Assembly (NCBI GenBank): GCA_021779875.1
Contig: JAJXZV010000199.1
Span: 1 to 8,452, forward strand
Length of the DNA stretch: 8,452 bases
Direction: 5' to 3'
Source: Pseudomonadota bacterium
GTDB taxonomy: Bacteria > Pseudomonadota > Gammaproteobacteria > Steroidobacterales > Steroidobacteraceae
The notes below the pieces were generated by a model. The model was not told where the DNA came from. It saw only the letters and a program-made list of their open reading frames with translations, and made no database searches. A program made the translations under genes and the position numbers. Of this stretch, positions 1 through 5,178 are shown piece by piece (the first letter of the stretch is position 1; each line of letters begins with the position of its first letter).

Positions 1-371
1 GGCGGCGCGCCGTGCGCCACCTCGAGAAGGGGCGGGTGGTCATCTTCGGCGCCGGCACCGGCAACCCATTCTTCACCACCGACAGCGCGGCCAGCCTGCG
101 CGCCATCGAGATCAACGCCGACATCCTGCTCAAGGCCACCAAGGTCAACGGCATCTACGACTCCGATCCGAAGCTGAATCCGGCGGCGAAGCGCTACGCG
201 CGCCTGACCTTCGACAAGGTCCTGGACGACCGCCTCGGCGTCATGGATGCCACGGCGATCGTCATGTGCCGGGAGAACAACCTGCCGCTGCAGGTGTTCA
301 ACCTGTTCAACGCCGGCGACCTGGTGCGCATCGTGCGCGGGGAAGACGTCGGCACGGTCGTTTCCACCTGA
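1..371 (+). CDS. pyrH: UMP kinase, C-terminal part (5' end outside window)
   Basis: Uridylate kinase phosphorylates UMP to UDP with ATP, the entry to cytosolic pyrimidine nucleotide synthesis. It belongs to the amino-acid-kinase fold and is usually a hexamer regulated by GTP and UTP (family knowledge). The frame is open from base 3 and ends at TGA 369-371, giving 122 visible residues, about half of the usual length of roughly 240. The family signature [13 protein letters not shown] is intact, followed by [21 protein letters not shown] and the VMDATA and LPLQVFN segments typical of the PyrH C-terminus. The first visible codons read [18 protein letters not shown], which runs straight into the signature, so an ATG or GTG inside this stretch is not the true start. 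The gene ends 19 nt before frr, the usual bacterial order (rpsB-tsf-pyrH-frr), so rpsB and tsf are expected upstream. Nothing looks broken; it is only cut by the window edge. Confidence 0.97.
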   Translation, partial: RRAVRHLEKGRVVIFGAGTGNPFFTTDSAASLRAIEINADILLKATKVNGIYDSDPKLNPAAKRYARLTFDKVLDDRLGVMDATAIVMCRENNLPLQVFNLFNAGDLVRIVRGEDVGTVVST

Positions 372-379
372 ATTCTCGC

Positions 380-388
380 GAGGGGGGA
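380..388 (+). promoter_or_regulatory. Shine-Dalgarno sequence for frr
   Basis: The purine run GAGGGGGGA lies a few bases upstream of ATG 391. It is the strongest ribosome binding site in the window. It fixes the frr start at 391, although the same frame stays open back to an ATG at 247 inside pyrH. Confidence 0.8.
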
Positions 389-390
389 TC

Positions 391-948
391 ATGCTCGACG
401 ATATCAAGAAGGACGCCGGACTACGCATGCAGAAATGCGTCGCGGCCTTCCGGGACCAGCTCAAGAAATTGCGCACCGGGCGCGCGCACACCAGCCTCAT
501 CGAGCACATCAAGGTCGACTACTACGGCTCCGAGATGCCGCTGAACCAGGTCGCGAACATCGCGACCGAGGATTCGCGCACGCTCACCGTCACCCCGTGG
601 GAGAAGTCGATGGTTCCGGTGATCGAGAAGGCCATCTACAAGTCCGACCTCGGCCTCACCCCGAACACCGCCGGGCAGCTCATCCGCATCGCCATGCCGG
701 CGCTCACCGAGGAGCGGCGCCGCGACATCACGAAGGTGGTGCGCTCCGAGGCTGAGAGCGCCCGTGTCTCGGTGCGCAACGTGCGCCGCGAGGTGATGAA
801 CGAGCTGAAGGACATGCTGAAGGAGAAGCTCATCGCGCAGGACGACGACCGCCGCGCCCAGGAGGACATCCAGAAGCTCACCGACAAGCACGTCGCGGAG
901 ATCGATCACGCGATGGCCGAGAAGGAGAAGGAGCTGATGCAGGTCTGA
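391..948 (+). CDS. frr: Ribosome recycling factor
   Basis: RRF acts with EF-G in the cytosol to split the post-termination ribosome into subunits after peptide release. The product is 185 residues, the same length as the E. coli protein. The N-terminal helix carries LKKLRTGRA (residues 25-33), followed by the beta-rich domain II (about 31-104) with VDYYG, ATEDSRTLTV and LGLTPN. Domain I resumes with LTEERRRD (106-113) and the VRNVRRE helix (128-134), which contains conserved Arg132. It ends with DDDRRAQEDIQKLTD and the usual ELMQV tail. The start at ATG 391 is chosen from the strong Shine-Dalgarno and the exact family length; upstream in-frame codons lie inside pyrH. The 19-nt gap after pyrH suggests co-transcription. 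A 34-nt gap separates it from uppS. Confidence 0.98.
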   Translation: MLDDIKKDAGLRMQKCVAAFRDQLKKLRTGRAHTSLIEHIKVDYYGSEMPLNQVANIATEDSRTLTVTPWEKSMVPVIEKAIYKSDLGLTPNTAGQLIRIAMPALTEERRRDITKVVRSEAESARVSVRNVRREVMNELKDMLKEKLIAQDDDRRAQEDIQKLTDKHVAEIDHAMAEKEKELMQV

Positions 949-982
949 GGCTCGCCGGACCCGCATCACGCCCGCATCTGCC

Positions 983-1714
983 ATGGCCGCAACGCCGCAG
1001 CACGTCGCCATCATCATGGACGGCAACGGCCGCTGGGCGCGGCTGCGCGGTCTGCCCCGGCCCGCCGGGCATCGCGCCAGCCTCAAGGTGGTGCGCCGGA
1101 CGGTCGAGGAGTGCGCGGCGCGCCAGGTGCGCTACCTCACGTTGTTCGCCTTCAGCAGCGAGAACTGGCGGCGGCCGCCCGACGAGGTCGGCATGCTCAT
1201 GAACCTGTTCCTCGACTCGCTGATGCGCGAGGTGGGGAACCTGCATCGCAACGGCGTGCGGCTGCGCTTCATCGGCGAGCGCGCCGAGCTCGGCGCCGAG
1301 CTCGGCGCCCGTATGCGCGAAGCGGAGGAGCTCACCGCCGGGAACCAGGGGCTGAACCTGCTGGTGGCGCTCGCGTACGGCGGCCGCTGGGACATCGCGC
1401 AGGCCTGCCGCTCGCTCGCGCGGGACGTGGCCGCCGGCACGCTGTCCCCGGACGACATCGGCGAGGCGCAGGTGGCCGCGCGGCTGGCGCTCGCGGGCAT
1501 CCCCGATCCGGACCTGCTGATCCGCACGGGCGGGGAGCTGCGCATCAGCAATTTCCTGCTGTGGAACCTCGCCTACACCGAACTGTATTTCACCGAGGTG
1601 CTCTGGCCGGACTTCGGGGCCGACGAACTGGGTGCGGCGTTCGAGTTCTTTGCGCGGCGGGAGCGCCGCTTCGGCCGGACTTCCGGGCAGCTGAAGCTCG
1701 AGGCCGATGCTTAA
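983..1714 (+). CDS. uppS: Undecaprenyl diphosphate synthase (cis-prenyltransferase)
   Basis: UppS condenses eight isopentenyl diphosphates onto farnesyl diphosphate to make C55 undecaprenyl diphosphate, the precursor of the lipid carrier for peptidoglycan and O-antigen units. It is a soluble or membrane-associated dimer. The 243-residue product has all signature elements: MDGNGRWA with catalytic/Mg-binding Asp13, GH with His30, FSSENW (57-62), GLNLLVALAYGGRWDI (123-138), and the pyrophosphate-binding RTGGELRISNF (181-191) with Arg181, Arg187 and Ser189, then Glu200 in NLAYTE. These match E. coli residues at a constant offset of 13. ATG 983 is the only ATG/GTG/TTG in frame after the frr stop and upstream of the catalytic motif, but it has no clear Shine-Dalgarno (upstream is CCCGCATCTGCC), so it may rely on coupling to frr. 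The 3' end overlaps cdsA by 8 nt. Confidence 0.98.
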   Translation: MAATPQHVAIIMDGNGRWARLRGLPRPAGHRASLKVVRRTVEECAARQVRYLTLFAFSSENWRRPPDEVGMLMNLFLDSLMREVGNLHRNGVRLRFIGERAELGAELGARMREAEELTAGNQGLNLLVALAYGGRWDIAQACRSLARDVAAGTLSPDDIGEAQVAARLALAGIPDPDLLIRTGGELRISNFLLWNLAYTELYFTEVLWPDFGADELGAAFEFFARRERRFGRTSGQLKLEADA

Positions 1715-2516
1715 GGTCCGGGTGCTCACCGCGGCGATTCTCTCGTGTCTGCTGTTGCTCGGCCTGTTCGCGCTCGCGCCGCGCTGGATGGTGCTGGTGT
1801 TCGCGGCGGTGCTGGTCGGCGGCGCCTGGGAGTGGGGCGGTTTCGGCGAGCTTCGTCCGGCGGCCCGCGCGGGCTACGCGGCCGGCGTCGCGGCGCTGCT
1901 GTGGGCCGCGTGGCGCTTCACGGCGCAGCCGTCGCACCTGATCGGGCTGCTGACGGCGGCCTGCCTGTGGTGGACCGGGGCCTTGCTCTGGATCGTGGCC
2001 GCGCCCGCCCGGCGGCGGCCGGTGCTCGCGCTGTTCGTGGGGGTGGCGGTGCTCGTGCCGGCCTTCGTCGCGATCGCCCGGCTGCTGGGTGCGAGCGGCG
2101 GAGTCGCCCGGGGCCCGGTGCTGGTGCTGTGGCTGCTGCTGCTGGTGATCGCGGCCGACGTCGGCGGGTTCTTCGTCGGCCGCCGCTTCGGGCGCCACAA
2201 GCTCGCGCCGCGGGTGAGCCCGGGCAAGACCTGGGAGGGCGCCGCGGGCGGCCTCGCGGCGGTGGCGCTGGTGGCGGCGGCCGGAGCGGTGCGCTTCTCG
2301 CTGCCCGTGGCCGGCGCGGTGGGGTTCGGCTGCGCGGTGGGCCTGTTCTCGATCGTCGGCGACCTGACGGAGAGCCAGTGCAAGCGCTCGGCGGGGTTGA
2401 AGGACAGCGGCCATCTGCTGCCCGGACACGGAGGGATATTGGATCGCATCGACAGCATCACGGCGGCCGCGCCGCTGTACGCGCTCGGCTTGTTCGGCTC
2501 GGGGGTGATCTCGTGA
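1707..2516 (+). CDS. cdsA: Phosphatidate cytidylyltransferase (CDP-diglyceride synthase)
   Basis: CdsA is an inner-membrane enzyme that makes CDP-diacylglycerol from phosphatidic acid and CTP, the branch point to phosphatidylethanolamine, phosphatidylglycerol and cardiolipin. The 269-residue product is strongly hydrophobic with several membrane segments (about 7-23, 27-43, 55-70, 77-98, 107-127, 137-156, 180-213). The C-terminal half has the family motifs: [18 protein letters not shown] (149-166), SPGKTWEG (171-178), GDL with Asp219, and the CDS signature from Ser223 to Asp249, including KR (226-227), KDSGH (232-236), PGHGG (239-243) and DRID (246-249). The signature is complete; Cys225 replaces the bulkier residue usual before KR. 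ATG 1707 overlaps the end of uppS, with GAGG at 1700-1703 rather close to the start. The stop overlaps the dxr GTG by 4 nt (GTGA), so translational coupling is likely. Confidence 0.97.
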   Translation: MLKVRVLTAAILSCLLLLGLFALAPRWMVLVFAAVLVGGAWEWGGFGELRPAARAGYAAGVAALLWAAWRFTAQPSHLIGLLTAACLWWTGALLWIVAAPARRRPVLALFVGVAVLVPAFVAIARLLGASGGVARGPVLVLWLLLLVIAADVGGFFVGRRFGRHKLAPRVSPGKTWEGAAGGLAAVALVAAAGAVRFSLPVAGAVGFGCAVGLFSIVGDLTESQCKRSAGLKDSGHLLPGHGGILDRIDSITAAAPLYALGLFGSGVIS

Positions 2517-3712
2517 GCATCTCGCGGGGAGTGGCCATCCTCGGGTCGACGGGCAGCATCGGCCGCAGCACGCTCGAGGTGATCGCGCTGCATCCGGAGC
2601 GCTTTCGCGTGGTGGCGCTCGGCGCCAACGGCAGCTGGCGCGAGGTGGTCGAGCAGGCGCGGCGCTTCCGGCCCGACACCGTGGTGCTGGTCGATCCGCA
2701 GGCCGCCGAGCAGGCGCGCGCGGCGATCGCGGAGCTCGCACTGCCGACCCGCGTCGAATGCGGCGTCGAGGCGCTCGGTGCGGCGGTCACGGCCCCCGAG
2801 GTGCACCTGGTCATGGCGGCCATCGTCGGCGCCGCCGGCTTGCTGCCGACGCTCGCCGCGGTCCGGGCCGCGAAGCGGGTGCTGCTCGCGAACAAGGAAT
2901 CCCTGGTCATGTCGGGGCCGCTGCTGATGGACGAGGTGCGCAGGTCCGGCGCCCATCTGATCCCGATCGACAGCGAGCACAACGCGATCTTCCAGTGCAT
3001 GCCCGCCGGCTACCTGCCCGGCGCGGCCGCGGCCGGCGTGAATCGGGTGATCCTGACCGCCTCGGGCGGCCCGTTCCGCCAGACCGACGCGGCCGCCCTC
3101 GAGAGCGTCACGCCCGAGCAGGCCTGCGCCCACCCGAAGTGGAAGATGGGCCGCAAGATCTCGGTCGACTCCGCCACGCTCATGAACAAGGGATTGGAGG
3201 TCATCGAGGCGACGCTCCTGTTCGCGCTGCCCGAGTCCCGGGTGGACGTGGTGGTGCACCCGCAGAGCGTGGTGCATTCGCTGGTCGAGTACGCGGACGG
3301 CTCCCTGCTCGCGCAGCTCGGGGCGCCCGACATGCGCACGCCGATCGCGCAGGCGCTCGCCTGGCCGGAACGGGTGGTTTCCGGTGTACAATCGCTGAAC
3401 CTCGGCGAGATCGCGCGGCTGGAGTTCGAGGAACCGGATCACGATCGGTTCCCGAGCCTGCGCCTGGCGCGGGACGCGGCGCGCGCCGGCGGAACCGCTC
3501 CGGCGGTGCTGAACGCGGCCAACGAAGTGGCGGTGCAGGCCTTCCTCGACCGGCGCTTGAACTTTACCGGCATCGCCGCGGTCATTGATCGGGTACTAGA
3601 ACGCCTGGGATCGTCCCCCGTGGAGACCTTGGATGACGTATTGCATGCCGACGCCGCCGCGCGCCGACTCGCGGCCGCGTTCATAGAGCCCGCGCGCGGA
3701 GCCTTCGCATGA
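2513..3712 (+). CDS. dxr: 1-deoxy-D-xylulose-5-phosphate reductoisomerase
   Basis: Dxr (IspC) converts DXP to 2-C-methyl-D-erythritol 4-phosphate using NADPH and a divalent metal. It is the committed step of the non-mevalonate isoprenoid pathway, which supplies the units UppS polymerises. The product is 399 residues, one more than E. coli Dxr. It shows the NADPH loop GSTGSIG (11-17), LLANKES (124-130), the metal ligands in IDSEHN (Asp153, Glu155), ASGGPF (183-188), HPKWKMG (207-213), and [13 protein letters not shown] (217-229) with Asn225, Lys226 and metal ligand Glu229. [23 protein letters not shown] and [13 protein letters not shown] follow. The start is GTG 2513, overlapping the cdsA stop as GTGA, with GGGGGTGA at 2501-2508 as the ribosome site; it gives the family length. 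The frame is open far upstream into cdsA, but that part does not resemble Dxr. The 3' end (from about 3557) uses many A/T-ending codons, unlike the rest of the gene. Confidence 0.98.
   Translation: MSISRGVAILGSTGSIGRSTLEVIALHPERFRVVALGANGSWREVVEQARRFRPDTVVLVDPQAAEQARAAIAELALPTRVECGVEALGAAVTAPEVHLVMAAIVGAAGLLPTLAAVRAAKRVLLANKESLVMSGPLLMDEVRRSGAHLIPIDSEHNAIFQCMPAGYLPGAAAAGVNRVILTASGGPFRQTDAAALESVTPEQACAHPKWKMGRKISVDSATLMNKGLEVIEATLLFALPESRVDVVVHPQSVVHSLVEYADGSLLAQLGAPDMRTPIAQALAWPERVVSGVQSLNLGEIARLEFEEPDHDRFPSLRLARDAARAGGTAPAVLNAANEVAVQAFLDRRLNFTGIAAVIDRVLERLGSSPVETLDDVLHADAAARRLAAAFIEPARGAFA
3558..3587 (+). promoter_or_regulatory. Candidate sigma-E-type promoter inside the dxr 3' end
   Basis: TGAACTTT at 3558-3565 matches 6 of 7 bases of the sigma-E -35 consensus GGAACTT. 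GTCATT follows at 3581-3586, placing TCA 17 nt after the -35 match; the known -10 is TCTGA/TCAAA-like, so the -10 match is only partial. It would direct transcripts starting roughly 115 nt before rseP. The codons involved (TTG AAC TTT, GTC ATT GAT) depart from the local G/C-ending preference. Sigma-E control of rseP, bamA and skp is established in E. coli. Whether this site works here is inference. Confidence 0.2.
3698..3701 (+). promoter_or_regulatory. Shine-Dalgarno sequence for rseP
   Basis: GGAG lies 7 nt before ATG 3709, inside the last codons of dxr. It supports the 4-nt ATGA overlap as the true rseP start. Confidence 0.65.
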
Positions 3713-5076
3713 GGTCCCCTATCTTCGTCGCCGCCTTCCTGCTCGCCATCGGGATCCTGGTCGCGGTGCACGAATTCGGCCACTACTGGGTCGCCAAGCG
3801 GCTGGGCTTCAAGGTGCTGCGCTTCAGCATCGGCTTCGGCAGGCCGTTGTGGACGCGCGTGGGCCGCGACGCCGACCGCACGGAGTACTGCCTGTCGGCG
3901 ATCCCGCTCGGCGGCTACGTCAAACTGCTCGACGAGCGCGAGGGCGAGGTCGCGGCGCACGAGCTGCACCGCTCGTTCACGCGCCGGCCGGTGCGCGCGC
4001 GCGTCGCCGTGCTGCTCGCCGGCCCGGCGATGAACCTGCTGTTCGCCGCCGCGCTCTATTCGGTGCTGGCGCTGCTCGGCAGCCAGGTGATCAAGCCGGT
4101 GGTCGGCCAGGTGCGCCTCGACAGTCCGGCGGCCCTCGCGGGGCTCGCCCCCGGCGACGAGATCGTGCGCGTGGGCGGCCGCTCGGTGAGCGACACCGAG
4201 GAGCTGCAGATCGACCTGATGCGCGAGTTCACCGGCGACGGCACGGTCGCGCTCACCGTGCGCCGCGCCGGCGCGCTGCGTGCGCTCACCCTGCGGGTCG
4301 ACGCCGACCGGCGCGCCCTGACCGAGCCCGGCCGGTTGATGCCGGGACTGGGATTCGACCTGGCCACCTGGCACGCGGATGCGGCGGTGCAGTCGGTGCC
4401 GGCGGGCAGCGCCGGCGAGCGCGCCGGTCTGCGGGCCGGCGACCGCCTGCTGGCCGTCGACGGGCGGGCGGTGGCCAATGCCGCGGATTTCGTGGCGATG
4501 GTGAGCGGCGCGCCCGGGCGCGACGTGCGCCTCGAGGTCGAGCGCGGCGGCGAGCGCCGCGAACTGCTCGCCGCCGTGCCCCGCGTCCTCGATCACGGCG
4601 TGACCGTGGGCCGGCTCGGCATCACCCTGACCGAGGGGCCGAGGACCTGGCCGCCCGGGCTGATCCTCACCCGGCGCGCCGGCGTGCTCGAGGCGCTCGC
4701 CGACGGCGTGGGCAAGACCTGGGAGATGTCGGCGGTCACGATCCAGATGCTCGCGCGCATCGTCACGGGCCAGGTTTCCGTGAAGAACATCAGCGGTCCG
4801 ATCAGCATCGCCGAGTTCGCCGGCATCAGCGCCTTCCTGGGCGTCGGCGCCTTCCTCGGTTTCCTCGCCATCATCAGCGTGAGCCTCGGCGTGCTCAACC
4901 TGCTGCCGGTGCCGCTGCTCGACGGCGGCCAGGTGCTCTACCAGCTGGTCGAGGCCGTCAAGGGCAGTCCGCTGTCCGAGCGCGCCCAGGTCTTCGGCCA
5001 GCAGATCGGGATCGCGCTGCTGGTGCTCCTGATGAGCCTCGCCTTCTATAACGACATATCAAGACACTTGAATTAA
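3709..5076 (+). CDS. rseP: RseP site-2 intramembrane zinc metalloprotease
   Basis: RseP sits in the inner membrane and cuts the anti-sigma factor RseA after DegS, releasing sigma-E; it also removes remnant signal peptides (family knowledge). The product is 455 residues (E. coli 450). The first membrane segment carries the zinc motif HEFGH (21-25) with catalytic Glu22. FSIGFG and [12 protein letters not shown] (65-76) follow, then a membrane segment near 98-122 with GPAMNLLFA. Two periplasmic PDZ domains lie at about 127-195 and 222-292; each has the repeated pattern AGLxxGDxxxxVxGRxV. After [10 protein letters not shown] (363-372) comes a membrane segment (376-395) and the second catalytic motif [11 protein letters not shown] (397-407) with zinc ligand Asp405. 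A last membrane helix lies at 431-447. ATG 3709 overlaps the dxr stop (ATGA). The last ten codons are unusually A/T-rich just before bamA. No rpoE or rseA gene is in the window. Confidence 0.97.
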   Translation: MRSPIFVAAFLLAIGILVAVHEFGHYWVAKRLGFKVLRFSIGFGRPLWTRVGRDADRTEYCLSAIPLGGYVKLLDEREGEVAAHELHRSFTRRPVRARVAVLLAGPAMNLLFAAALYSVLALLGSQVIKPVVGQVRLDSPAALAGLAPGDEIVRVGGRSVSDTEELQIDLMREFTGDGTVALTVRRAGALRALTLRVDADRRALTEPGRLMPGLGFDLATWHADAAVQSVPAGSAGERAGLRAGDRLLAVDGRAVANAADFVAMVSGAPGRDVRLEVERGGERRELLAAVPRVLDHGVTVGRLGITLTEGPRTWPPGLILTRRAGVLEALADGVGKTWEMSAVTIQMLARIVTGQVSVKNISGPISIAEFAGISAFLGVGAFLGFLAIISVSLGVLNLLPVPLLDGGQVLYQLVEAVKGSPLSERAQVFGQQIGIALLVLLMSLAFYNDISRHLN

Positions 5077-5101
5077 CGGGATATCATGAGCCATTCAAAG
5101 T
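5066..5101 (+). repeat. Possible hairpin spanning the rseP stop and the leader-ORF start
   Basis: ACTTGAAT (5066-5073), at the very end of rseP, can pair with ATTCAAAGT (5093-5101) with a single bulged A. The 19-nt loop contains the rseP stop, a GGGA run and the ATG at 5086. There is no U-tract, so it is not a typical terminator. If it forms in RNA it could affect coupling between rseP and the downstream reading frames. Eight imperfect A/T-rich pairs could also arise by chance. Confidence 0.22.
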
Positions 5102-5178
5102 TCGAGCCGCGCCTCACACGCCGCGCCGTGCGCGCCGGCCGCCGGGAAATCAATCGGTCCTGCGCGCGTGCGGTTTGA
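5086..5178 (+). CDS. Possible 30-codon leader ORF upstream of bamA
   Basis: An ATG at 5086, with GGGA (5078-5081) a few bases upstream, opens a 30-residue frame ending at TGA 5176-5178. The peptide begins MSHSKFEPRL and is basic, with eight arginines, no hydrophobic segment and no recognised family. Its 3' end overlaps the bamA GTG start (5168) by 11 nt in a different frame. bamA itself has no well-placed Shine-Dalgarno, so this ORF could feed ribosomes to bamA by coupling. In a G+C-rich genome a 30-codon open frame is easily fortuitous, and only comparison with relatives can decide. It is not an N-terminal extension of BamA, because the frames differ and the bamA frame has a stop at 5087-5089. 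Confidence 0.25.
   Translation: MSHSKFEPRLTRRAVRAGRREINRSCARAV

Noticed and set aside
247..390. Possible longer frr start inside pyrH (ATG 247)
   Set aside because: It would add 48 residues unlike any RRF; ATG 391 has a strong Shine-Dalgarno and gives exactly the family length of 185.
1287..1311. Tandem 12-nt repeat (GAGCTCGGCGCC twice) in uppS, encoding ELGAELGA
   Set aside because: By alignment from memory with E. coli UppS the segment has the same length, so it is not an insertion; a short coincidental repeat in a variable helix.
1745..2512. In-frame upstream extension of dxr through cdsA
   Set aside because: The extension is the cdsA sequence read in another frame, with Arg/Gly-rich composition; GTG 2513 gives a normal 399-residue Dxr.
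3387..3392. TACAAT, a -10-like hexamer inside dxr
   Set aside because: No -35-like hexamer lies 16-18 nt upstream (bases there read CCGGAA), and it sits too far from any gene start to stand alone.
1590..3442. Long minus-strand open frames opposite cdsA and dxr
   Set aside because: Their Arg/Pro/Ala-rich translations match no protein type, and the + strand genes here are complete and conserved.
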